DNA from: Lachnospiraceae bacterium
GTDB taxonomy: Bacteria; Bacillota; Clostridia; Lachnospirales; Lachnospiraceae
Assembly (NCBI GenBank): GCA_021770345.1
Contig: JAETRD010000004.1
Span: 62,001-126,000 of the forward strand
Length of the DNA: 64,000 bases
Direction of reading: 5' to 3'
Shown: piece after piece, positions 17,857 through 26,732 of the stretch
Layout: the number at the start of each line of letters is the position of its first letter
Numbering within the stretch: the first letter of the stretch is position 1
The notes under the pieces: generated by a model
Seen by the model: the letters and a program-made list of their open reading frames with translations, nothing else
Told to the model about the DNA's origin: nothing
Databases searched by the model: none
Program-made: the position numbers and the translations under genes

Positions 17857-18633
17857 TTAATATTTTTCAAAAAGCATCCGCTCAAGTGCAACCATCGCCC
17901 CGCCTTCGCTGCTCGAGAGCAGCGTCACGGCGCCTTTCCCCTGCTGCGGGTTTAAAAGTCCCGTCTCACGCAGCCTGCGCTTTGTCTCCCGGGCTGTACC
18001 CGCTCCCCCGTCAAAAATCATGACGCGCTTTCCCAGCACACGCTGCACCGTCTGCCTGACAAACGGGTAATGCGTACATCCCAGCACCACACAGTCCAGT
18101 TCTCCCGCCGGATACGCCGCAAACAACTCCCGCAGATAGCCTTCCAGCTTCTCCCCCGAGAGTTCCCCCGCTTCGACAAGCTCCACGAGCCCAGGCGCCG
18201 GCAGCGTGAGAATCTCGCCCTCCGTCTCATACCGTCGCATCAGCTGTCGGAACTTCTCCTCGCGCAGCGTCATCGGCGTGGCGAGCACCAGCACCCGCGG
18301 ATGCACCTTTACCGACATCGCCGGTTTTAACGCCGGCTCAATGCCGATCACGGGCATATCCGCGTATTTCTCCCGCAGAAGGCCTACGGCAGCGCTCGTC
18401 GCCGTATTGCAGGCCACGACAAGCGCTTTCACCTGGTACGTTTCGAGAAACGCTGCATCCGCCAGCGTAAGCCTCTGCACCTCCTCCAACGTCTTTGTGC
18501 CGTAAGGCGCATGTGCGGAATCCCCGTAATAGACATAGTCCTCATTCGGCATCAGCGCCGCAAGCTCCCGGAGAACACTGATCCCTCCTACCCCGGAATC
18601 AAACACTCCAATCGGACATTTCCTCTTATCCAT
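17857..18633 (-). CDS. murI: Glutamate racemase
   Basis: A 258-residue cytoplasmic enzyme that makes D-glutamate for peptidoglycan. Motifs: VFDSGVGGISV at the N-terminus, YYGDSAHAPYG, catalytic Cys in VACNTATSAA and catalytic Cys in VLGCTHYPF. The ATG at 18633 (MDKRKCPIGVFDSG) is preferred over that at 18690, with GAGGGG and GGAG upstream. It is divergent from the zinc-ribbon gene. Its 3' end lies before the AT-rich spacer with the bidirectional hairpin. Confidence 0.95.
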   Translation of the reverse strand: MDKRKCPIGVFDSGVGGISVLRELAALMPNEDYVYYGDSAHAPYGTKTLEEVQRLTLADAAFLETYQVKALVVACNTATSAAVGLLREKYADMPVIGIEPALKPAMSVKVHPRVLVLATPMTLREEKFRQLMRRYETEGEILTLPAPGLVELVEAGELSGEKLEGYLRELFAAYPAGELDCVVLGCTHYPFVRQTVQRVLGKRVMIFDGGAGTARETKRRLRETGLLNPQQGKGAVTLLSSSEGGAMVALERMLFEKY

Positions 18634-18684
18634 CTCCAACCCCTCTCTCCCTTTTGCATTCTTTTTCGGAAATTTCAAAAAATA

Positions 18685-18713
18685 TTCCATGTTCTTATTA
18701 TCTGTGCTATAAT
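18685..18713 (+). promoter_or_regulatory. Predicted extended -10 promoter of the zinc-ribbon gene
   Basis: A weak -35 TTCCAT (18685-18690) and an extended -10 TGCTATAAT (TATAAT at 18708-18713) are 17 bases apart, about 35 bases upstream of the start. Confidence 0.65.
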
Positions 18714-18747
18714 TTTATTATATCAGAGTCAAACGGAGGTATGATGC

Positions 18748-19161
18748 ATGGCACAGCAGGAACAGAATCTGTTTAACAATTATAAGTATTGCCCGATATG
18801 CCGAAGACCTTTGTCCCTTACTTACGAGAAAGAACTCTGTCCGGACTGTGAGCGCGAACAGCTTTTCCGCGACGTAAAAGAATATATTCGGGCAAATGAT
18901 GTGACGGAATATGATGTGGCGTTGGAATTCAATATTCCCCACCACCAGGTAAAGCAGTGGATCCGCGAAGGACGTATTGAATACAAGGACAATCACCTCA
19001 ATACTTCCATTCACACTCCCAAGAAGTGTGTCCAGTGCGGAGCTCCCGTTCCGTTCGACAATATCCTGTGTTCCAAATGCAAACGGCAGCAGAAAAACGC
19101 TCCGTCCGCATTCGATACCGACGACTCCGGCAATTCGAGGACACGCATCCGATTCAATTAG
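18748..19161 (+). CDS. Double zinc-ribbon protein, YvyF-like
   Basis: A 137-residue protein with an N-terminal zinc-ribbon half (CPICRRP...CPDC), a central helix-turn-helix-like segment (YDVALEFNIPHHQVKQWIREGRIEY) and a second ribbon (CVQCGAPVP...CSKCK). This order resembles the flagellar-operon protein YvyF of Bacillus, so a link to flagellar gene control is possible but not shown by the neighbours. GGAGG lies 8 bases before the ATG at 18748; an earlier ATG at 18741 opens only a very short frame. Confidence 0.78.
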   Translation: MAQQEQNLFNNYKYCPICRRPLSLTYEKELCPDCEREQLFRDVKEYIRANDVTEYDVALEFNIPHHQVKQWIREGRIEYKDNHLNTSIHTPKKCVQCGAPVPFDNILCSKCKRQQKNAPSAFDTDDSGNSRTRIRFN

Positions 19162-19174
19162 GGTAATAAAAATG

Positions 19175-19240
19175 CTCCAAATCAGCTTTCTGCTGATTTG
19201 GAGGCAAACGAAGAATCCTGCGCCGCAGGGTTCTTTATTT
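19175..19240. terminator. Two successive terminator hairpins, usable from both sides
   Basis: First stem: CTCCAAATCAGC (19175-19186) with 19192-19203, loop of 5. Second stem: AAGAATCCTGC with GCAGGGTTCTT (19211-19235) followed by TTATTTT. The second overlaps the stop codon of the convergent minus-strand gene. Confidence 0.78.
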
Positions 19241-19732
19241 TATGACCATGCGGGGGTATTTCACGATCACCGCATCGAGCATCTCCTCGTCCGGTTCAAA
19301 CTCATAGCGGCAAAACCCCTTGTCCCCTTTGTAAATCAACTCGTATATCTTCGCATCCGGCTCCCCCGACGTCAGCTTCCTGCAGGTCATATTCTTATCC
19401 GTCTCATATTTGTAGACACTCCGGTCTCCTTTCGGAGCGATCGCGATCACATCCTCCATCTCGACCTGTCCGAGGTTTTTTCTCTTTCTTTTGGCTTTAA
19501 TCTTCGCAAAGCGGAATTCCCCGTCAAAATAGGTGTATTCGTACTCAATGTCCGACTGAAACGCCTGAAAATACCAGACGGCCGCAAAAATCAGCGCTAC
19601 GAGAAAGAAAATCGGCATCAAAAAAGACACCAGCATAAACAGCAGCGCCAGTCCAAACCATGCAAAATTCAATAATTTTTTGCCCGGGGTATTCCTCCTC
19701 GGGACGATCACCAGCTTCTCACCCATACTCAA
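19235..19732 (-). CDS. Membrane protein resembling DUF6106
   Basis: 165 residues: a short basic N-terminus, two close hydrophobic segments (about 20-55, FAWFGLALLFMLVSFLMPIF and VALIFAAVWYF) and a soluble C-terminal domain with FDGEFRFAKIKAKRKRKNLGQVEMEDVIAIAPKG. I associate this layout with DUF6106 of Lachnospiraceae, with moderate certainty; no function is known. The frame opens with TTG at 19732, 7 bases after AAAGG; an ATG two codons later (19726) is the alternative. The gene ends inside a shared terminator. Confidence 0.72.
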   Translation of the reverse strand: MSMGEKLVIVPRRNTPGKKLLNFAWFGLALLFMLVSFLMPIFFLVALIFAAVWYFQAFQSDIEYEYTYFDGEFRFAKIKAKRKRKNLGQVEMEDVIAIAPKGDRSVYKYETDKNMTCRKLTSGEPDAKIYELIYKGDKGFCRYEFEPDEEMLDAVIVKYPRMVIK

Positions 19733-19842
19733 ATTTCAGCCTTTCTGCAGGATTTGTATTCCGTATCCATACCGTTTTATTCTAGCATGGATTCCCCCCG
19801 CCGAAAAGTTCTTTTATAAAAATTTAATATAGAAATTTTTGC

Positions 19843-19871
19843 TTGACATTACGGCCGCCTTCCTGTAGAAT
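19843..19871 (+). promoter_or_regulatory. Strong promoter of the tRNA-Phe/tRNA-Gly unit
   Basis: A consensus -35 TTGACA (19843-19848) and a -10 TAGAAT (19866-19871) are 17 bases apart, ending 15 bases before tRNA-Phe. Confidence 0.88.
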
Positions 19872-19886
19872 TTATTTTTGTAAGAC

Positions 19887-19959
<73 letters not shown>

Positions 19960-19966
19960 TCCTTTT

Positions 19967-20037
19967 GCGGGTGTAGTTCAATGGTAGAACACCAGCCTTC
20001 CAAGCTGGATACGTGGGTTCGATTCCCATCACCCGCT
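19967..20037 (+). tRNA. tRNA-Gly (anticodon TCC)
   Basis: A 71-base cloverleaf. The acceptor arms GCGGGTG/CACCCGC are perfect and the anticodon stem CCAGC/GCTGG encloses CTTCCAA. The discriminator is T. CCA is not encoded. It is cotranscribed with tRNA-Phe, 7 bases away. Confidence 0.97.
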
Positions 20038-20141
20038 TTTCTTTTATGGAAACTGCGTCTTTCGATGCATCCTGCATATCCCGCAGCGGCACTTTTATTG
20101 AACATAAGGGCTGTTCGCGAAGCGTGCGCCCGTTGTCTGAA

Positions 20142-20170
20142 AAGTCCTGTCAAAGCAGGGCTTCTTTTTT
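20142..20170 (+). terminator. Terminator of the tRNA unit
   Basis: AAGTCCTG pairs with CAGGGCTT around a short loop and is followed by a T-rich tract, about 105 bases after tRNA-Gly. Confidence 0.75.
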
Positions 20171-20210
20171 ATTTTATCATTTTATTTTACAGGATTTGGA
20201 GTGATTTACC

Positions 20211-20855
20211 ATGGAGAAAAAGCCGGATTTCAAAGCAATGTCCACCCGCACAAAACTCGAATATGTCTGGGACTACTATAAGTGGCATATCACGGCCGCC
20301 GTCGTGGCTGCGGCCGTTCTGTTTTCTACCGTCCGCCACTTTGTCACCTACCGGGAACCCATATTAAATATCATTATGATTAACTGCAGTTCCCTGGATA
20401 CCGGCGAAGACAGCTTCGATGAGTTTCTCGCGGCATACGGGCATGATCCGGCGGAAGAACCGATCGCGCTGTCCTCAAATATCTTCTTCTCGGAGGATTC
20501 CTCGATGGAAGCCGTCAGCAATATCGAACTTCTGGCCGCCATGATTGCCGCCGGGGATCAGGATCTGTTCTTCGGTACCGGAGACATCTATCTGGAATAT
20601 GCCAATCAGGGAGCACTCCAGGATCTCTCCAAAGTACTCCCTGCGGATCTTTTAGACCAATACGCTTCTTCTCTCATCTACACCACGGAGGACGGCGCCA
20701 CGGAGGAATATCCCTGTGCGATTGAACTGACCGATAACGCCTGGCTCTCCGAAAACAACTACTATGATACCTGCTATTTCGGCATCTTTTACAATGCCCC
20801 GCACCTTGACACCGTACAGGAATTTGCGGAATTTCTTCTGGCCTTTCGGTCATAG
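20211..20855 (+). CDS. Single-span membrane protein of unknown function
   Basis: 214 residues. A short cytoplasmic N-terminus (about 1-26, with KLEYVWDYYKWHI) is followed by one membrane segment (about 27-45) and an acidic outer domain of about 165 residues. The outer part (DLFFGTGDIYLEYANQGALQDLSKVLP, then a late NAWLSENNYYDTCYFGIF) resembles lobes of extracellular solute-binding proteins, but is much shorter. I do not recognise a named family. GGAG lies 9 bases upstream of the ATG. It is convergent with the P-type ATPase, with 4 bases between the stops. Confidence 0.75.
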   Translation: MEKKPDFKAMSTRTKLEYVWDYYKWHITAAVVAAAVLFSTVRHFVTYREPILNIIMINCSSLDTGEDSFDEFLAAYGHDPAEEPIALSSNIFFSEDSSMEAVSNIELLAAMIAAGDQDLFFGTGDIYLEYANQGALQDLSKVLPADLLDQYASSLIYTTEDGATEEYPCAIELTDNAWLSENNYYDTCYFGIFYNAPHLDTVQEFAEFLLAFRS

Positions 20856-20859
20856 TTTC

Positions 20860-23496
20860 TCAATGCCAGCGCCCGCCCTTTCGGTACGCCTTTTTCTGCT
20901 CCGTTTGCGTATACTCCGGCACCTCCGGTTCCGATGCCTCCCTGGGTTCCCAAGCGGCAAGCGCCACCAGAAGTTCATGCGCCAAAAGCGGCATCGACGC
21001 CAACACCAAAAGCATCATCCAGTCTGTGGAAGAGAGGATACAGGTTTCAAACAGCACCACGAAATACGGCACCTCGGTCACCAGAATCTGAAGGCCGGCC
21101 CCGATGACAACCGCTGCGATCATCAGACGGTTTTCAAGATGATCCATGCGGAAGAAGGAAGTCTCCACATCCCGCATCCCCACCGCGTGAAACAGCTGCG
21201 CCATCCCCAGCACCGTAAACGCGTATGTCTGGCAGCGCCGCAGTATGAGTTCGTCCGTCAGCAGCTGCCGAATCCCCTCAAGCGTCACACCGTGTTCCGA
21301 ACCGAGCAGTATCCCTATCGGCATCTGTAAAAAGGCCGCCATACTGACGGCTGCGATCAGCCCCCCGTAAAAGCAGGTACAGCCCAGTCCGCCCCCGGCA
21401 AACAGCCCTTCCGTCTTCTGCCGCGGCGGACGGTCCATAAAGCTCTTATTTTTTTCCACATCGATCCCCAGTGCGAGCGCCGGCAGGGAGTCCGTAATCA
21501 GGTTAATCCACAGAATATGGCTCGACTTTAACGGCGCGGCAAGCCCGAGCAGTACCGCGGCAAGCATGGTGATAATCTCCCCGAAATTCGAGGACAGCAG
21601 AAAGAGTACCGCCTTGCGGATATTTTCGTAGATACAGCGCCCCTGGGCAATCGCCTTTGCAATCGTCGCAAAATTGTCGTCCGTCAGCACGATATCCGCC
21701 GCACTCTTTGCGACATCGGTGCCCGCAAGCCCCATGGCAATCCCCACATCCGCGGCCTTTAAGGACGGTGCGTCATTGACGCCGTCCCCGGTCATCGCCA
21801 CGACCTCCCCGTTCTGTTTGCAGGCATTGACAATCCGCACCTTATGCTCCGGCGAGACATGCGCAAATACCCGCGTATGCTTCATGCGCTCCGCCAGCTC
21901 CCCGTCATTCATGGCGGAAAGCTCCTCACCGGAGAGACATTCCTCCTGTGTCCCCGCGATTCCGATTTCCTTTGCAATGGCAAATGCCGTGTCGAGCCGG
22001 TCACCGGTAATCATCACGGTGCGGACTCCGGCCCGTCGGAATTCCGCCACCGCCTCGGGCACTTCCGGTCGCACCGGATCCGCCATTCCCGCAAATCCCA
22101 GAAATGTGAGACCGTTTTCCATAATGTCGGCCGCATCCTCGCGCATCGCCACCGCCAGCACGCGAAGTCCTCCCGCGGCAAACTCCTCCAATACCTCGCG
22201 CAGCCTGCGCCTGTGCTCCGGAGTGACGGGACGCCTTTCCCCGTTCCACCAGATATAGCGGCTTCTCTCAAGCACCTCGTCCGGCGAGCCCTTCGTATAG
22301 GAAATTCCCTGTCCCTGCCCTCCGTGCAGTGTCGTCATCATTTTCCGGTCCGAGTCAAAGGCCAGCTCTCTGCGGCGCGGCATCTGTTTCTCAAGTTTCT
22401 CCCGGTACAGTTCATAGTAGGCCGCCATATCCAAAAGCGCCAGCTCCGTGGGATCACCGCGCCGCTCCCCCTCCGCAAGAGACGCATCATTACAGAGCAC
22501 ACTACCCTGCAGAAAATGCCGCTCCCTGTTTCTGTCCAGCTCCCGGGCAGCCCTTATTCTTCCGTTCACATAACAGCGCGTCACCGTCATGCGGTTCTGC
22601 GTCAGCGTTCCGGTCTTATCGGAGCACACCACGCTGACACACCCGAGTGTCTCCACACTCGGCAATCGCTTTACGACGGTATTTACCTCGACCATCCGGG
22701 AAACGCTCAGCGCGAGCACCATCGTCACGATCGCCGGAAGTCCTTCCGGCACCGCCGCCACCGCCAGCGATATTGCGGTGATCAGCATTTCGCCGATATT
22801 GCGGTGCTGCAGCACGGCGATGACAAACAGAAGCACACAGAGAAACACGGAGACGGCGCCGAGCACTTTTCCGAGATCTGCCAGCCGTTTCTGCAGCGGT
22901 GTCATTTCCGTCTTTGTATTTTGAAGCATGCGCGCGATTCTGCCGATCTCCGTATCCATGCCGATGGCCGTCACAATCCCCTCGCCCCGGCCATAAGTCA
23001 CGTTCGTCGTCATGTACGCGTTTTTTCTGTCGGTACAGTTTTTGGAAACCGGAACCGCCTCCCCGGTCAGTGCGGACTCCTCGATTTTCAGGTTTACCGC
23101 CTGGATGAGTGTCAGATCGGCGGGCACCTGACAGCCTGCCTCCAGCACAACCACGTCCCCCGGCTCTAAATCCGCCGCCGGTATCTCCCGTATATGTCCG
23201 TCTTCCTTTATCAGTGCATGCGGGCTTGTCAGCTTTTTCAGCGCCGCGAGGGCCTCTCTCGCCCGCCCCTCCTGTATCATTCCCACGACCGCATTCACAA
23301 ACACGACCGCCAGTATGATGGCCATATCTCCAAATTCCCGGAGCAGCATCGAAATCGCTGCCGCCACAAAAAGAATGAAAATGAGCGGGTCGTTCAACTG
23401 CCCGAAGAAGGACTCCACTGCCGATACCTGCTCTTCCTCCTCGAGAACGTTGCGCCCCCGCACTTTGCTGTCCATCGGAACTCTCTCTCCTGCCAT
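20860..23496 (-). CDS. P-type calcium-transporting ATPase (IIA-like)
   Basis: An 878-residue pump from the ATG at 23496, which has AAAGGAGG 6 bases upstream. The phosphorylation site DKTGTLT is at about residue 293, the actuator TGE at about 144, the M4 motif PEGLPA at about 250 and the hinge TGDGVNDAPSLK follows. M5 has SSNFGEI and M6 has NLITDSLPAL; the Asn/Glu and Asn/Thr/Asp positions match both calcium sites of SERCA, which points to Ca2+ export (inference from known SERCA residues). The cation-ATPase N-terminal domain is almost absent: only GRNVLEEEE remains before M1. It follows the diguanylate cyclase gene by 61 bases. Confidence 0.9.
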   Translation of the reverse strand: MAGERVPMDSKVRGRNVLEEEEQVSAVESFFGQLNDPLIFILFVAAAISMLLREFGDMAIILAVVFVNAVVGMIQEGRAREALAALKKLTSPHALIKEDGHIREIPAADLEPGDVVVLEAGCQVPADLTLIQAVNLKIEESALTGEAVPVSKNCTDRKNAYMTTNVTYGRGEGIVTAIGMDTEIGRIARMLQNTKTEMTPLQKRLADLGKVLGAVSVFLCVLLFVIAVLQHRNIGEMLITAISLAVAAVPEGLPAIVTMVLALSVSRMVEVNTVVKRLPSVETLGCVSVVCSDKTGTLTQNRMTVTRCYVNGRIRAARELDRNRERHFLQGSVLCNDASLAEGERRGDPTELALLDMAAYYELYREKLEKQMPRRRELAFDSDRKMMTTLHGGQGQGISYTKGSPDEVLERSRYIWWNGERRPVTPEHRRRLREVLEEFAAGGLRVLAVAMREDAADIMENGLTFLGFAGMADPVRPEVPEAVAEFRRAGVRTVMITGDRLDTAFAIAKEIGIAGTQEECLSGEELSAMNDGELAERMKHTRVFAHVSPEHKVRIVNACKQNGEVVAMTGDGVNDAPSLKAADVGIAMGLAGTDVAKSAADIVLTDDNFATIAKAIAQGRCIYENIRKAVLFLLSSNFGEIITMLAAVLLGLAAPLKSSHILWINLITDSLPALALGIDVEKNKSFMDRPPRQKTEGLFAGGGLGCTCFYGGLIAAVSMAAFLQMPIGILLGSEHGVTLEGIRQLLTDELILRRCQTYAFTVLGMAQLFHAVGMRDVETSFFRMDHLENRLMIAAVVIGAGLQILVTEVPYFVVLFETCILSSTDWMMLLVLASMPLLAHELLVALAAWEPREASEPEVPEYTQTEQKKAYRKGGRWH

Positions 23497-23557
23497 ATCT
23501 GCCTCCTTTTGTCCTGTCGGATAACTGATAGAGCAGTATATGCGGACAAGTTCCGGC

Positions 23558-25030
23558 TTATGCCATCCTGTCCGCCAAAAATTCCCCGGCGATAAACAAA
23601 CGGTTCTTACCGCCTCGCTTTGCCTTATACAGCGCGGCATCCGCCTCGGTATAAAGCTCCTGAAACGAAGGTTCCCCCTCCTTCGGATTCCACAGTCTTG
23701 CACCGCACGACAGCCTTACGGAACATCTGTCATCGGGAAGCACCGTTTGCTCCTCCAGGCCTTTTCTCACCCGTTCCGCAATCTCACGGACCGTCGCACA
23801 GTCTGTCACACCGCAGAGTGCGATCGCAAATTCGTCGCCTCCGATCCGACATACCGCATCGGAAGTCCGCAGTACGGTGTTAAACGTATTGGCCACATAC
23901 TTTAACACATCATCGCCGACCTTATGTCCGTAGATATCATTGATCGATTTAAAATCATCAAGATCAACCATGACAAACGTAAACCCCTTTTTATTCTTAA
24001 TCATGTACTCTACCTGCCGGATAAACGCGGCGCGTCGGAGCAGCCCCGTCAGTTCATCCCTCTGCAGGGCGCTCTCCTCATATCGATTTTTATAATCGCG
24101 AACCGCATCAAGAATTTCGGGGACGGTCTCGTCTCCGCCGAATCGGAAAATCTCGGATGTATAGCCCAATTTATGGTCCAGTTCCCCGGGTTTCGGAAGG
24201 TACTTTACCGGAGCCAGGCCTTTCGTCCAGCTGTTGATCGGGAGGACGATCAGCACATTATCCGCCAGCGTTCCGCAGATCAGCCGGGTCCTTTTCTCGG
24301 GAATCTGCCGTTGCACCGACAGCATGGCTGCCGCAATATCGCTTTTCCCCTCCAAAAACACATATACACCGACAGAAAAGGGTTTTTTCAGAAGCAGCGC
24401 CTCCCGCAGGATCTCCCTGCATCCGATTTCATTGTACAACCCCGTACCGTATGAGATATAGACATGCGAATCCTCCGTATTTACCATGATTCCAAGTACA
24501 AACATCGTCACAGCCAGATCGGTGAGAAGCAGATACGGCCGGAATATCTGAATCCCTGCCATAACGACAAATAGAAGCAACGATGCAAACAGCACCCTGC
24601 TCCTGTCCTTCCCCAGAATCTCCCAATAGCGTAAAAACAGAACGGCCTGCATCGCCATCGTATAGACAACGACCGCATAAAGCGCATATGCTTTCATACC
24701 GGAGAGATAGGAACCGTATACCGTATCCGTATACCGGATCGGCAGTATGATCTCGACACAGATTCCCACAGAACATATAACCGCCAGAACCTTCTTTTGC
24801 GTCGTCTGCTTCCTGCCGCTCGCGCGCTCCACATAGAGCAGCAGATAATCGAGAATCAGGCACGCAACACAGGTCAGGCTGATCAGAAAAATGACATGCC
24901 AGACATTATTGAACAATTCCGGTACCGCATCCCGGTTATTTACCGTATATTCCGTAACAACAACCGCAACAAGATGAATCGTCGCCATCGTAACAAGAAC
25001 CTCAAATACCTTTGAGGTTCTTGTATTCAT
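23558..25030 (-). CDS. Membrane diguanylate cyclase (GGDEF protein)
   Basis: A 490-residue protein with about six or seven membrane segments in the first 210 residues (a 7TM-like sensor), a linker, then a GGDEF domain. The active site GGDEF is at residues 397-401 and the inhibitory I-site RxxD is present as RTSD five residues before it, so an active, product-inhibited c-di-GMP synthase is expected. Its ATG overlaps the TGA of the gene before it (ATGA), and codons 3-13 form a perfect hairpin. The signal sensed is unknown. Confidence 0.92.
   Translation of the reverse strand: MNTRTSKVFEVLVTMATIHLVAVVVTEYTVNNRDAVPELFNNVWHVIFLISLTCVACLILDYLLLYVERASGRKQTTQKKVLAVICSVGICVEIILPIRYTDTVYGSYLSGMKAYALYAVVVYTMAMQAVLFLRYWEILGKDRSRVLFASLLLFVVMAGIQIFRPYLLLTDLAVTMFVLGIMVNTEDSHVYISYGTGLYNEIGCREILREALLLKKPFSVGVYVFLEGKSDIAAAMLSVQRQIPEKRTRLICGTLADNVLIVLPINSWTKGLAPVKYLPKPGELDHKLGYTSEIFRFGGDETVPEILDAVRDYKNRYEESALQRDELTGLLRRAAFIRQVEYMIKNKKGFTFVMVDLDDFKSINDIYGHKVGDDVLKYVANTFNTVLRTSDAVCRIGGDEFAIALCGVTDCATVREIAERVRKGLEEQTVLPDDRCSVRLSCGARLWNPKEGEPSFQELYTEADAALYKAKRGGKNRLFIAGEFLADRMA
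24993..25024 (-). promoter_or_regulatory. Perfect 14-bp hairpin in the start region of the diguanylate cyclase gene
   Basis: ACAAGAACCTCAAA pairs exactly with TTTGAGGTTCTTGT around a 4-base loop. On the mRNA it starts 4 bases after the A of the AUG is passed and covers codons 3-13. There is no T run, so it is not a terminator. It would hinder initiation unless opened by ribosomes finishing the upstream gene. Confidence 0.8.
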
Positions 25031-25602
25031 CCTTTTCTTTGTGCGGTAATAGCCTCGGAAACATTCTCCTGCTCATCTTTTCCCGATTCAAACAGCGGCT
25101 CCTCCTCCGACGGTGCGGCATCCGTAAGCGTCGAGGCGGCCTTCTCACCGCCCTCCGCCGTGTTTATGCTGCCGTCGCCAATCCCGTTCGTGTCCTCGTC
25201 GATCTCCATCTTCATCTGCTGAATTTTATTGTCCAGCGATACCGCCTTCATAATCCGCACCTTATCCTCGGGCGAAAACATGCCGATGGCCTTCATCAGA
25301 TCTCCGATATACTCACGGTTTACCACAAGGTTCCCGCCCTTCGCCAGCGGAATATTGATGCACTGGTTCCTGTCTGTGACATCCCCGAGGCAAATCCTGT
25401 TCTTCTCGTCGTCACAGACAAACACCACGCCGTTATAGGTGATAATCCCGTCCTCCGCCAGATCAGAGTAGGGCGCTTTCTGCTTTACCTGATGCTCGGG
25501 CAATTTGGAGATATCCGCGTAAAAATCTTTTCCGCCCTCCATTTTCGCGGCTCCTTCATAATAAGACTGCACCTGCTTTGATTCCGAAACCTGAATTGAC
25601 AT
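25027..25602 (-). CDS. Conserved hypothetical protein, coupled to the diguanylate cyclase
   Basis: 191 residues with no signal peptide or membrane segment. The N-terminal 125 residues look folded (DISKLPEHQVKQKAPYSDLAEDGIITYNGVVFVCDDEKNRICLGD, then AIGMFSPEDKVRIMKAVS), and the last 60 are acidic and low in complexity. I do not recognise a family. AGAAGGAGG precedes the ATG. Its stop overlaps the start of the GGDEF gene, so the two are made together, which suggests a role in surface or motility control (inference only). Confidence 0.75.
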   Translation of the reverse strand: MSIQVSESKQVQSYYEGAAKMEGGKDFYADISKLPEHQVKQKAPYSDLAEDGIITYNGVVFVCDDEKNRICLGDVTDRNQCINIPLAKGGNLVVNREYIGDLMKAIGMFSPEDKVRIMKAVSLDNKIQQMKMEIDEDTNGIGDGSINTAEGGEKAASTLTDAAPSEEEPLFESGKDEQENVSEAITAQRKG

Positions 25603-25694
25603 TGCACTTCCTCCTTCTAAAGCCTGTTACCTTTTTATCGGCCGTGCAGTCCGCCCCGGCAACCCCGGCGTCATGAAACAGCTTTTTTTTGCCA

Positions 25695-26570
25695 TCAATT
25701 CTCCATCAGCTCCGAAAATGCCCGTGCCCAGTACAGCTCCGGGACATTGGGCCAGACACAGGTTCCCTCGGCGGCCTCGCAGAGTTCCATCGCTCTTTTT
25801 AACACCATTCCGTGATCCGGCACTCCGCTCCTTTTAAGCATCTGCATCGTCACTTTTGTCCAGTACGGCGCATGGCGGTCCAGCTTCTCTTCACCAAGCT
25901 CGGCGATCACGCGTTTTTCATCATAGTCAAGCGTCACGCACTCTCCGCGCCAGCCCGCGTTTTCCCCGCTCATCAGGATAAACTGACACTTTGGACCGCA
26001 TGACAGAGGCGCCAGAGGAAAGCCCACGGATCCCGGATTGATCAGCGCCTTTCGCTCCTTAAAAAAGTTATTCTGAATATGCGTGTGCCCGCAGAGAATC
26101 ACATCCGTCTCACAGCCCTGCATCAACGCAACGGTACGCGCCTCCCCCGGCAGCATCTTTTCATAGACGCTCTCCAAAGATCCATGGCAGGCCGTCAGGT
26201 TCGGGAGCCCGTCAAATGTAATCTTCATGGCAATCGGAAGATTCTCAAAAAATCCGAAATCCCACTCTGTCAGTCTGCCGTAGCAATAGAGCAGGCTGCC
26301 GGTCGTAGAATCAAAATCGCTCCATCCTCCTTCCCTGCCTGCCCTGTGGTCAAGCATGTACTGTTCCCGATTGCCCCGCACAAAATAGCACTCATAGCGA
26401 TCCGCAATCGCATAAATCCGCTCCATGGTCCGTTCCGGATAAGAAAACTCTCCCACATAGTCACCCAGAAAAATATACGTTTCCACGCCCTTTTCCCTGC
26501 AGTACTCCATGCACGCGTCCAGCGCGACGTAATTTCCGTGAATATCCGACAACACCGCAACTTTCTTCAT
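25695..26570 (-). CDS. Calcineurin-like metallophosphoesterase (YfcE-like)
   Basis: 291 residues from the ATG at 26570 (MKKVAVLSDIHGNYVALDA), with GGGGAG 8 bases upstream; a longer frame to 26756 runs back into a terminator and is rejected. Metal-binding motifs: SDIHGN, FLGDYVGEF, VRGNREQ, CHGS and ILCGHTHIQ. The C-terminal part has a cap-like extension (KVTMQMLKRSGVPDHGMVLKRAMELCEAAEG). It probably hydrolyses phosphoesters or nucleotides; the substrate is unknown. It is transcribed from its own unit, downstream of a set of GC-rich inverted repeats. Confidence 0.87.
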   Translation of the reverse strand: MKKVAVLSDIHGNYVALDACMEYCREKGVETYIFLGDYVGEFSYPERTMERIYAIADRYECYFVRGNREQYMLDHRAGREGGWSDFDSTTGSLLYCYGRLTEWDFGFFENLPIAMKITFDGLPNLTACHGSLESVYEKMLPGEARTVALMQGCETDVILCGHTHIQNNFFKERKALINPGSVGFPLAPLSCGPKCQFILMSGENAGWRGECVTLDYDEKRVIAELGEEKLDRHAPYWTKVTMQMLKRSGVPDHGMVLKRAMELCEAAEGTCVWPNVPELYWARAFSELMEN

Positions 26571-26650
26571 CTCATTTTCTCCCCGCCTATGTAATTTTTC
26601 CACCTGTGCGGCTGGCAGCCTGCTGACAGGTTTTGCAAATTTTGCGTAGT

Positions 26651-26730
26651 GGGCCGCCACAAATCGCAGTTCGCGAGCGGCCCTTATATTAAAACAACGG
26701 GCCGCTCGCTTTGCGAAAACGGCCTCTATG
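26651..26730. repeat. GC-rich inverted repeats between tRNA-Tyr and the phosphoesterase gene
   Basis: GCGAGCGGCCC (26673-26683) and GGGCCGCTCGC (26699-26709) form a perfect 11-bp inverted repeat. A further GGGCCGC at 26651-26657 and a following CGAAAACGGCC give a pattern of two degenerate hairpin units, each followed by an A/T-rich stretch. Confidence 0.7.
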
Positions 26731-26732
26731 TT

